Assembly (NCBI RefSeq): GCF_001625305.1
Contig: NW_017804020.1
Span: forward strand, 5,090,995 to 5,154,994
DNA: 64,000 nt
DNA from: Branchiostoma belcheri
Taxonomy: Eukaryota; Chordata; Leptocardii; Amphioxiformes; Branchiostomatidae
Reading direction: 5' to 3'
The notes below the pieces were generated by a model that was not told the DNA's origin, ran no database searches, and saw only the letters and a list, made by a program, of their open reading frames with translations. Position numbers and translations under genes: made by a program. Below, piece after piece: positions 28,501 through 40,500 of the stretch (position 1 is its first letter; each line of letters begins with the position of its first letter).

Positions 28501-31500
28501 ATAGTACCCTGGGTTAGAGAAGGGTGGGTTATAGTACCCTGGGTTAGAGAAGGGTGGGTTACAGTACCCTGGTGTGGTTTAGAGAAGGGTGAGTTACAGC
28601 AAGGAGATTTAACCTCCTTGTTTTCGGTACCCTGGGATGGAGAAAGGTGGGTTATAGTGCCCTGGGATGGAGAAGGGTGGGTTGTAGTACCCTGGGCTGG
28701 AGAAGGGTGGGTTGTAGTACCCTGGGCTGGAGAAGGGTGGATTGTTAGAGGGAGGGTTTTTATGTGGTTATTGTAACCATGCTGAGGTAACAGCGTTCTG
28801 CTTAGTGGGAAACGTGCAGGTTTGCACGTGGCTTGTCACCGAACCATGTCGAATGACAAAGTAATGGATGGATGAAGAGGGAGGAAAATTCCATTGAGGG
28901 AATGAGAGCATTGTGGTGTGCTCTCCCTATTCCACAGTTGGGGTAATATATTTTTGTTTGTTTTTGCTATTTGAGTGAGTATAGATTGAATTAGTATTAT
29001 TCTAGAATTAGATTTCTGATAGCATTCCATCATATGCTTTAGGGAAAGTACTGTACTGTAACCAAATGTACGTGATGTTGTAAAATACTAGCAGCTGAAT
29101 GATCTGTTACAAACATGTTCCATCTGTCAGAGACTATGGGGAACATGTTTCTGGTTGAAGGTGAGCTCTGTGTGTAATTTATCGGACAGAATGCTGTGAT
29201 AATTCGCGGGGGATAGTTAGAAGGCAGTGGCTGCTGTGGAGGTAATCGTTATCGATCTGTTATTGCCGTGTCGGGCTGTTTTATACACCCGGCAGGCAGC
29301 GTAAGGCTTGAGTTACGAGCTGGGTCCCTGCTGTTGGCAGGTTGTGTATGATGTTTTTCATCGAACGGTATGATTAGAGTATGATATGATTTCCTCAATT
29401 TGTCAATACTGTTTTTGTCGTAATACTAGTAGTATTACTGTTTGCTAATGCTTGGTGACAAAGTGTTTGTGTATGCAATGTGTGTGGTGTGTAGTTATAT
29501 TGGGATAAGGATATAACTACAAGATCATTGCATCAATTTTATGTGTCACTGAGTTTGATGATCATAATTATTGATAAGTGATCTCTTTTCATGTAATTTC
29601 TAGATCTTGGTTATTAAATGTTTGTGTATGCTGTCGTTCATAGGATGTTAAGATTACAAAATCATAACCTTCATTTCGTGTTCTATCAAATTTTTCCCAA
29701 ATACCTTTTGCTAGAATATGATGAGTATGGTGCATAGTTTTGATGACTAAATAATAGAGTGCTTGTGTTGCTGCAGCATTCGTGTGAGAGAATAATAACA
29801 AAATCATAATATGCGCTTCATACAATTTGTCACTAATGGTTTTGTTATGTTTGTATCACCAAGTGATAAATACTAACTAAGATTATGACATTTACAAAAG
29901 GGCATGGGTATATAATTAGAAAGTCATGTTTATTTTACGTTCTATCGTGTTTGATAGTAATGGTTTAGTTATATCTTGTAATTATGCTGGCATGAATAGA
30001 AGGATATGGTTATGAAATCATTTTGTTATGAATCAAATTTGTCACATGGTTAGAGTTGTTGTTAGAATATGAGCTTGTTTTTTGTCATCTCTGTGATTAA
30101 CTGTGTATGCTGCTTATACATGTAATTTCAGCTCAGTATTGGAGTGGGTTATCAGACACTTTGCTCCTTGTAGCAGGTAACAATCTAGTGCAGAGATTGA
30201 AACTGTCAGAAAAGCTGCACCTTGACCTGTGGTGTCTACGTGTTGACATCAGGGGGCAGAATGGCCCCGTGCCCCAGAGAGTGGTTCTGTGTCTGTTCAG
30301 AATTATGATTGAATTTACACTGATTTGATGTCTGAGGGAAGGATTTTAAGAGTTGTTCAGTACAAAGCTGTCAATGGCAAATATTACTAAGTGCCCTCAG
30401 ACTGGAGCAGTAGGTAGCAGTGAAAATTTCAAAATTTTGAGATGATGATTACATGCAGAATTATGATGTAAGATTGAAATCAAATCTTAAAACTCTGCTG
30501 ATAGGTATCATTAATGTACAGTCCCCAATGAAATTAATGTTGATTCTCGAAAGTGATGAATGTACAGTCCCCAAAGTAATCTATCTGTACCTGTACAGGG
30601 TTATAAGGTCATTAACGTATTGGCTTGTCATGTCCCAAACCAGAAAACCTCCAGAAATGTCTTGACAATCAATCTGTGAATAGCCTCATCAGGTGGACAG
30701 AGTATTGGAAAAAATGTCTGTTTTCCTGATGACTAATGTTTACCAAGTCCCTTTTGAAGAGCTTTCTTGAACAGTGACAAATTGATGTGGTACCAGTGTT
30801 TTTGTGGTTAAACCATTATTGATTCATGTGCAGTGGGATCGTTAACTGGCTTAATTACTGGTTACTTTCTGGGGTAATCGTGCCTTGAGTGCTGGCGGGT
30901 GTTCTGGGGCAGTGTTGATATTATTTTGGCAGGCTGTAAAATTGTTTTATCCATGCGTAGAATTGGAGATGCAGTTTTCATGAGCAGGACAGGGAGATGA
31001 ATTAGAGGTTTTACTGCAGGGATTCAGCAAGGCCACAGCAAGGCAATTTGTTGGTTCATAAATTTGAAATAATACTAATAGTTTGGAACATAAACACGAG
31101 TCTGAGGAGAATTTTAAAAATCAGTTTTCATCTTGTCGTATTCTCAATGTCAGAGAACCAAGAAAATAAATTGATTTGGATTATTTATACGAATATGAGA
31201 GCTACATATGCAGGGATGAGGTGTGAAAATTGGTTTAATATAGTATAGCAGCCCCAATAAACCTAGAACCCCAATGTGTTCTACTGGTGGTTCTAACTGA
31301 TGCAGGTACAGATCTGATATTACATTACCCTGTAGGGAAGCAGGTGTACACGTCCCAATTTGTATGTGATTCACAACTGAAAAATGATACTGTAAGGAGA
31401 TAGCTGTTACCTGCCTGCAGAGCTGGTGTGTTCTATGAACTGATAGATCTAGCTACAGATACAGATGCTGCCCCTGTAGGGAAGCAGGTTCTGTTTGATT

Positions 31501-34500
31501 CACAGCTGGTTATTGTGGATACTGATAAGTCCTGTTGCAGGATTGTTGTGTAAACATACAAATCTGATAGCCATGGGTGTCCTATCATCCATCAGCCTTA
31601 CCTTACAGGTGGCAGGGTGCCTGCTGTTTTATACCTAACATTACTAACACTGATATCATGTGGTTTGAATACATCTGTTTTGTGGTACATGTATTTTACT
31701 TGCTTTGCAAGAAGAGGACATACATGTAGATGCAGCCAGCTAGCACAGGGCAAGGGGTAGCTACCTAGTACCTTGTAGGCCTGTACATGTGTTACCTTTG
31801 ACACCGTTACACAAACTGTAGTTTTTATGTTTTCGCTCATTCTGATTTTACTGGTTTGGCTGGAAGATAACATACAGCCAGGGCTGCCCAGATAGTCCAT
31901 ACCTGTGACATGCTGTACAGTGTAAAGGCTGTTAATGAACACTGAGTAGTTTTATGGCAATTATGTGTTTCTCTCTTTGGCACAAGATTTATTTCAAAGG
32001 AAATAACATGTCTGATGTGTCAAAGTTGAGAAGTATCCTCAGACTGTAAACAGCAGTGCTTTTACATACACAGTGGGGTGCCTGGACTTTTCATGGGATT
32101 TCTTTTTGTTTGTGACCTCGCAAAAAATCTCTGCTGAGATCAGACTGTTGATGACCTTCCTGTAAACCTTTGTGGCCTTTTTGTGGGAATGCTTTTTGTT
32201 TGTGACCTCACAAGAAATGGGACTGCTGATGACCTGGTGTGACCCTTGTGGCTTCCCCAAGGCGTAACCTTTGCCCTTGACCTTGTGAATGATAGGGGAG
32301 GCTGACACATGTAAATGGCACAAGGTCAGGCTGGAGATGTGGCAGGTAGAGGCTGGGGAAGGGTTGTCTTCATTACTCGAACTTGACTTCTTTGGAATCT
32401 GATTAATCTGTCCTTGGCAAGTGCTTAGTCCAGTGACTACCATCTCTGCTTCTAGACTTAGAAGCCATTCCTTACATGTGTCATTGATTGTTATGACTAG
32501 ATTTCAATGAGCTAAACTGACTCCATGGATTGTTTTTTCCCAGATCACATAAGAAGATGCAGTTCAGATCTCAGAGCTGACATGATGAAATCAGTACTGA
32601 CTAAGATGGGTATCACTGTGTTGAAGACTGTTATCACATGTTTGCTCCTCTTGTGTTTTCACAGAGCACCGACATGGCGGTAAAGACTCGGACACGTCGT
32701 CCATGCGTTCCGCGACCATGATCCCGACGGGCCGCCCTCCAGGTCTGACCTCACCTCACCATGGCAACCCCCGCCCGTCTCTACCCGCCAACAGGACAGC
32801 GAAGTCCGCCGGCATGAAGCTGAACCACCTGGTGCCGGTGGTGGCGCTGGACCGGGCCTCCGACCTCACCGCGCTCAAGAAGTCTGCCTCCACCGCCCAG
32901 GCAACAACCAAGAAATCCAGCAATAGCAAAAAGTCCACTTCCTCCTCATACTCTTCCAAAAGTAGCTTCGACAAGGAGAGAAAAATACCTCTGAAAGGTC
33001 AGCTCCATTTGTTCAATTGTTTACAATCCACATTGTTTTTCAATTGTTTACAATCCACATTTATTGATGTCGTTGCAAAACAAATGATTGTCACCTTTTC
33101 AAGTGGTCACCCCCAAAATTATCATCATCCATGCTGCATGGTATAAATTACATTTATCAGTGTAGAAACAAATCTTTTATTTATCTTTTTTCTGTAGTTA
33201 CTGTAGAATAGTTTCCATTTGATTGTAATTAATTGAATGATGTACAGTGTTAACAAGAAATTCAGAAGATTTAACAAATTTGTTGAGTCAAATATTTTAC
33301 TTAAAATGTTATGACAAAAATTCTGAAACCAAATATGCTATATCTAGAAAGAAACTTAAAGAACCCTACTACTTATTGACAAGTGAAATTGCACTGATTC
33401 AAGCAACAAGGTGAAGTGAAGGACTCTAACATCGTACCATTGACTTTGAGAAGTTGACTTTGTAACTTTAAAGTGGCCATTGTTCAGGGCACACCTGTAG
33501 GACAGGTGTGTATGGCAGGTAAGGCAGGTGTGCCGTCAATTTCCTGTCGTCTGGACCAGGTGTTATTTTGGGAACAACAAAGGTGATTCTGCTGAAGTGT
33601 TTGTTTTGTAAACAGTCTGTGTTTGGACAGTCCCAAGTGGTCTCACACCACAGTTTGTACTGAACCAAGTCTTATTGCGGTCTCACACTACAGTTTGTTT
33701 TAAGGCTGATCTTCTCTGGGTCTCACACCAGTATGTACTTGGACAAGGTGGATGTTTGTCTGTGGTAGTCAGCTGTCCATGTTTGTAGTGGACAGGTCTA
33801 CCCTTTTAGTGAAATTCAGAGAAAGTGAAAGTGATCTCGAACCAGTTTAGCTCATTGAAGAGCTAATCTTCCACTGGTCGTGACAGAGAAGACAGACGCT
33901 ATGTACAGTATTTACAGGTTCATTGTACCGGGGAAATGCCCCTAGCTCTTTTCGACAAGAACAATGAACAGTGGACCACGGCTTAACGTCCCGTCCTAAG
34001 GACTGCGACCCTAAACAGTAGCGTGCATGTCGGGTGAGCGACAACAGCCGGGATTCGAACTCCCAACCTCTTAGTCCAGAGGCAGGACCGCTAACCACTG
34101 GACTACGCACGCTACACAGAGGGAAATGTATAATGTTTATTGCGATATAATATGATTATGTTCATATTCTAACAGTATTTCCTCTGTTTGCTTCCTGCTC
34201 AGACCGAGAGTATGACCCCAACAAGCACTGCGGTGTCTGGTTACCCGACATGAAGAAGCCGTGCACGAGATCATTAACATGCAAAGTGAGTAAAACACGT
34301 TCCTGACGACTCAGCAGTCAGGCCTACATTCATTTATTTATTTATGTGTTATTACTTCTGCGGTGACATCAAGCAGTTTAAGACAAAGAGAAAGGGATAG
34401 AAAAATAGTTCCTAGGGATGAGCTACAGAAATCTCAGCAGCCAAACAATCTTTTCACAGCTCTGAATTGTAAAAGAGAGTTAAACAATTTGTTGCAGTTC

Positions 34501-37500
34501 TAGTCCTCAGAGAAGTCTTTAAAAACAGCTAAATGTGTGATGGTATCTTAAAAGTATGGCCAAACAGTCCGCACACACCTTCACTTCATTGCCATCTATA
34601 ATATATGAGCTGCATAAGTTGACACTGATCCCATCGTTGCCTGCAGATTTGTCACTAGAAGACGCAAGGACAGGTTTGGGCCGCGCAGGGGGAATTTATA
34701 CTCACTGCTGACGCTCTGATGCACTGGGGATTTAAAACACACTTAGGCCACATCACTTTATTTCCTTGGTTGTCCAAAATTTCAAGTAGAAATGATTTGA
34801 ATTTCAAGATGTAAACAGAGTGCTGTCAGGAATTTGACTCCCTGAAATTGTTGCGTACCACGTTATATTATATATAGACTGCCCCCTTAAAATTTCTTTT
34901 TAATGTTGATCTTCCTCCGGTTCAACAAAACCAACCAGTTGTATTAGTGTGGCCTATAAACCCAGTGATGTATAGTACCATTGGAGGTGGCTGATAAATC
35001 AGACTTGGACAGGAGTTCATTACCCAATCTGTCTGTCAGAACCAGTCGGGCAAGGGATGAGGCACAGTCAGATGGAAATTTAATTTTGTCCCACAAAGCA
35101 TTTATGAACATTGCCAGGGGATTTTACTCTGCTAAGTGCTGGCACTAGATCCAGGCATTGCTTCTACTGTTATGGTGACAGGAGAAGTAGATTAAGAACT
35201 GTAATTTTGAGCCACAATGAAGCCATTTTATCCTAGTGTTTTGTTGGTCACATACTTGAGAACAGTTAATTTTAGGGAGCGATTTAATTGACATTTGCAG
35301 CTTGACTTATTGGAGTACAGGAATGAAAGAAATGTTAAACGTAGGAAATGAGATCTTGTAGTCATCATCATCCATTGACTTCTGTGGCTGTAATGTACAT
35401 GTAGCTGCAATCAGTCTTCTTTTATGTCACATCACTGATTCTACATGCAAAGAAGATATGGTGTTATGAGGAATGATTGACAGATAATGTCATAAAGATT
35501 GATGAATGATTGACAGCTTGTTTGTTATTTATTTATTTATTGATTAATTGATGCTTCCCCTCATGACCATCAGAAGAGAGGTGCCTCAGAGGAGAAACTA
35601 TTGTTTACTGATTATTTGTTGTTGTTTTCCACAGACACATGCCTTGTCCCTCAGAAGAGCAGTGCCACAGAGGAGAAAACCATTTGACGAGCTGCTGGCA
35701 GAACACAAGGCGCGAGCGCGAGAGAGGGAGCGAGAGAAGGAGATGGAGAACAAGCTAAAGGAGCAGCAGCGGTTAGCCTCGCTCTCAGCCCACTCCGCAG
35801 CCTTCGCCCCCGAGATTGTGCCTCAGAAAATCACATCCCCCACCAAATCCACCCCACGAACCTCCCCGGGGGTCAACTCCGTATTCCAAAGGTCAGTGGC
35901 ATAAAAACTGACTCTTAGCACTAAAGAGGAAGTGAATAAAAAGTGATCATTGTTCTTGACTTTTGTGTGTCAAGAGAGAATCAAAATACATTTTTGTTCC
36001 CTGTCCCCCACAGGCCATCATTCCAGCCCTCAGGACAGCCTGCTGACACCAGGCACGTCTCCCCGGAACCCAAGGCTCGCCCTGGCAGTGATGGGGAGGG
36101 GGAGGAGGAGGCAGATAGCAACGAGAACCTGGACTGTCCCCACATACTCAACCACCCTAGACCCGCCACTGTAAGTAATGAACTGTCCCCACATAACGAA
36201 CTGTCCCCACAGACTCAACCACCCCAGACCTGCCACTGTAAGTAATGAACTGTCCCACATACTCAACCACCCCAGACCCGCCACTGTAAGTAATGAACTG
36301 TCCCACATACTCAACCACCCCAGATCCACCCAACATTCCTATCCTAAGATTTTTATCAACATCTTTACTTTTCCATGTAGGCAAGTGTTGTTTTTTTTGC
36401 ATCACAAGCAGCCAAATTCATGCCAAATGCAGGACTGACGAATAATGGCAAAAGCCCTGGCTGTGTGTCTGTTGATGTATGAAGTCTTGCTTGATTTGTT
36501 CTGACTCTACAATTAGTGTCCCTTTAACCAGTGTTATTTCCATTCTGCAGATGTGTGCATTCGGTGCTCGGAGGTTTGGGAAGGGGTGTTACATGTTCAG
36601 CAGGAGGACAGACTTGTTGAGATCGGCGTTCACAGCATTGTTAGAGCGGCAGCTACACTCACCTCCCCTCAAGTAAGGCAACAGCTTCATGTACTGTATT
36701 ACAATAGCATCATAGTAATGGTAGATACCCTAAGCCTTGTGTGCAGATGTTAGTTCAAATTAACTCTTTCATCTATTGTGCAGTTCTCTTGTGATGTTCT
36801 AGGGGGCACTCTTGTTATTTACTCGAGTATATGTGATACTAGTTCATTTGCTGATGCTCCAATGACAACTGTTCTATTATCAGTAAGTAGTCAGCAATTA
36901 ACCACTAGTATGTGCTATAACACTGGTCCACAACCCAATGTCCAGTTACCTAACTCAAGATTCCATCAGTGTTGTAAAGTTTGACTAAAGTTTTGCTGAA
37001 CCTGCATTCCCCCCTCCCCCAGGAGACCAGCATCAGAGCCAGTCGAGTCCCTGCACCAGTCCACCACAGAGCACCAGGAACCTCCGTTTGACCCCTACGA
37101 CCCCTCGCGGATAGGGCCAACGTTAGACCTGGGCTACAAGCCTCCCCTGTTAGCACAGACCTGGGACCTGCCACTGGCCAAGCCAGTCCCACCCAGCTCC
37201 AACAAGTCCTCCAAGTCCAAGAAGACAAAAGATTCGGGCTCCAGCAAGAGCAAGAAGAAGAAGTCGAGTAGTGGGGGCGGTTCTTCTGCGCCGCCCGACG
37301 TCAGCCTTAGCATGAACAATTCTGGCGTTTACCTCACAAGTGCAAACGGGGCAGTTTCTCTGTCCACTCCAACTGGGTACACCATCAGCAGCAATATCCC
37401 GCATATCACCACACAGGCGGCCACCAAGGAGCACCTGGCCAGACTAGGCATGGCCAAGGGCACCCCGGCCATCTCCACCACTCTGGGGGACTCCATAAAA

Positions 37501-40500
37501 GGTCTCAGCATCGTGGTCACCAATATTGACCCCCTGGTCAATGGGCAGGTTATAAACGTGGGCAGTGGCATGGTCCAAAGGACTCCTAGTCGAGAGAGCG
37601 CGAGTGGTAACTCCGCAGGCGCCATATGCAGCACAGGTAGTGGTAGTAGTCACGCAGCAAGCTCTAGTGCCAAATCTCGCAAGAGAAGCAGCTCGTCAAG
37701 TTCCAGCGCCAAGTCAAAAGGCGGTAGCAAGCCATCCAATGGAACTCACTCACACAAGTCCGCCAAAAGCTCGGGACAGACTCAGGGTGGGGTGGGGAAT
37801 GCAGCGGGCGGTCGAGACGCGGGGATTGGTGTCGGGAACAATTCTTTCTCTCCTCTGCAGCCCAGTCCTTCCACTACACCCAGTCCCCTCTTCAGACCAG
37901 TGAGTATATTCAGCAGGGAAATTTTATTTTTCTAATCTAAATGGATATGTAATAAAATACAAGTAACAACAAGCAGTAATGTTTGTCCTGCAATTTATCC
38001 TGTAGGAATCAGTTTTTAAGCCTCACATTACATCACAAATATGAGAACTAGAATGTTGTTTCCATATGTGTTTCTTTCTGGAAGGTGCTATTTACAGCAT
38101 CTTATTTCTTGTTCTTGGTTGAATTTGGTTGAAACTTCTGTTATGCAGTAGTAACACAACTTGTGTTAAATGCTATGAATTAATGGAAATTGGCAAAGTC
38201 ACTACAAAAGATTTCCAGCATTTATGAAGAGTGTTGTGTGTTTGGTTGTCCAGGGTTCCATCAGCCCTCAGATTGCAGACAGTTCACCGCTACCCAACGG
38301 CATTGGTCCGTCTCCGCCGGGGGTCAGTATGAAGGGCTTCCCTCCCACCATCAACCACTACCAGAACGTCAACGTCATCAGCCCCGGCCAACACAGCTCC
38401 TCCCCCAGCCCCGGATCCACAGACGTCTCACCAAGCAATAGTGGACACATGTCGAATATTGCCAAGTACAGCCAAAGTAAGTACAGTCCAACTACCTAAA
38501 GAAGAGACCCCTACTGAGTTCCCCTCCATTGAAGTTGTGGTGGGAAAAGGAAATTTGTCATGACCCTGTGTAAGGATAGCAGTTGCAACAACATTGTTGA
38601 CTAATTGCAGAGAACTTTGTCGTGTTTCCTGGTACAGGTACGAGCGCCTCAGCCTCCTCTATGCGCGCCAACGCCCAGTTCCAGAAGCACATCGCCATCG
38701 CAGCTCACAAACAGCACCTCGACCAACACAGACGCTCCCCCAGCCTCGCAAGTAAGGAAAATACCTTCATCTTTCTTGGTTTATCTGTCTTTTTTCTTTC
38801 TTCTTTGATAAAGGTTAGATACTCAGAGAGAACATCACTTAATACAAAAATGAATTGCACAACTGGATAAATTATCAGATTTGTTGTTTGATATACAGTA
38901 CCGTTCGCGTTATAGTTACCCTAACGGCCGTTACTAACGCGTTTTTTTCCCGTTAGTTTTCCGTTATTAACTGGTTACTTTTCCGAAAGTTTTCCGTTAC
39001 TTTTCCGAAAGTAACGCGTTTCTTTTTCGTCAGACTTCTCCATTCATATGCAGGCGCGGTAACATCACAGGAATCGTGGGAGGAGTACTAATTTACCTCA
39101 TGCGGGGCGGGAAATTACCGATACACACCGCTGGAACAGCGGAAGGAACGTTGATCTAGCCTGCATTTTACTATATTGTAACATTTAAAACGTTTTACGA
39201 TCACCGGCGCAATTCAATTAGATCGACATTTTCTTTTGTCACTGTTGCCCAGGCAAGCGTTTCTATAGTTTGTCAACTTTGTTTTGCTGTTTTTCTCTGT
39301 TAACTTATTTTACCACCGAATAAGAAACCTAGATGATCTGAAGTTATAAATGCCCCGCGGTCCGCCGTACATAATAGGCGGCGGGCGTGAGGTAACGTTA
39401 GGGATGTGCAAAAACATCGCGGAAAATTCCTATAACACTCGAAAAAAGGCAGCATATTTACACGTGCCCACCAACATTTTTATGGCTAATTATTGACCAG
39501 TTTTGGGGAGTTTTGTTATGTCCTTGGAGTTTTGTTTAGAGTGGGACAGAAAGCCGTGCCGCGACTCCGACTCCATGGATCTCCATGCACTTCCGTGTTA
39601 CATTACGTTGTATGTGACCAACAAAATTACGCCAAAGGCACCACAAATCCACATGTACATATATTTTTTTCCCGAAAATTCTTTTGAGTACGCATTTCGT
39701 CACTAGGATGTTGCTAATTAGTCGTAGAAATAAGGTAGAAACCAGCGTAAAAAAATTATGTGGCTTTCTCGAGATCGAGCTCTCTGCACTTCGCGCGCCC
39801 TGGCGCCCCAGCATGCAACGGGCTTCGTTCTAGCCAATCACAGCGCAGGTCATCTAAGGTGAACCAATCAGAGCGTAGCTACTTGCATATTATAATGAGC
39901 ATGCTGCACCCAGGGCGGCCGCGGCCAGGGCGACCGGCCCTGAGTGCGCGGGAAATGTGTTTTGCAACTATATTTTTACGGGGATTTTCTGACGTTTGAC
40001 GCTGACTTTGGCACGATATGATCGCACTACCATGTACACGCTACCGTAGGCGGCAAATGAGTGGTCATTTTTATATAGTCGTCGAGAAATTTTGGCGTTA
40101 TGCACCCGGAAGTGAGCCGATCTCAGTTTGCGTTCCCTCGATTTTTGACAGTATCTCCCCTCAAAATAAGAAACAAAACTACCGCTATTAAATAGAACCA
40201 TGTATTACAATTATCATTTCAACATGATAGATCTATTATATATTCCTTTATTAACTATGATATCATCATGGTTGTGGAAAGTCCTCAGCTGGCGAACCTT
40301 GCGCCGGGAGTGACGGTACATTTTTACCGTGAGTAAGCCGCTACTACTACTAGTACTAGTATTAAAGCCGCGCGCCTTACAAAAATTATAATAATTTTCT
40401 TTTGTGTCAAAAACCGCCGTGAATTTAAGGCATGAGTTACCGATTTATATTTCTTCTACGGCAGATATTTCTTGTTTCGTCACGTCCCATGACGTCCTGT

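Larger units (their letters stand above)
1530..32664 (+). other. 31-kb ataxin-7 intron, no convincing exon inside
   Basis: The stretch is AT-rich, with frequent stops in all frames and no ORF resembling a known protein. It contains small transposons (3466-3702, 8608-8692, 13874-14064, possibly 9438-9790), fold-backs (4781-4942, 10866-10926), minisatellites (5158-5231, 14855-15130, 28446-28745), a homeodomain-type motif cluster near 20400-20495 and a 20-base N gap at 25932-25951. Large first introns of regulatory genes often carry enhancers; that is inference here. The donor (gtaggt) and acceptor (ttttcacag) are both canonical. Confidence 0.75.

Noticed and set aside
28384-28776. 130-codon frame with WGxxxVPWxxEG repeats
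   Set aside because: It is only the translation of a 31-bp minisatellite inside an intron.
32039-32443. 134-codon minus-strand frame with a duplicated EVTNKKxSH motif
   Set aside because: The motif comes from a local duplication of tttttgtttgtgacctc in the intron. No gene context.
34021-34113. Functional tRNA gene on the minus strand
   Set aside because: The A and B boxes are clear but the acceptor stem does not pair and a SINE body follows.
36030-36405. Minus-strand frames with repeated GWLSMWDSSLLT-like units
   Set aside because: They are the complement of the duplicated exon end and donor of ataxin-7.
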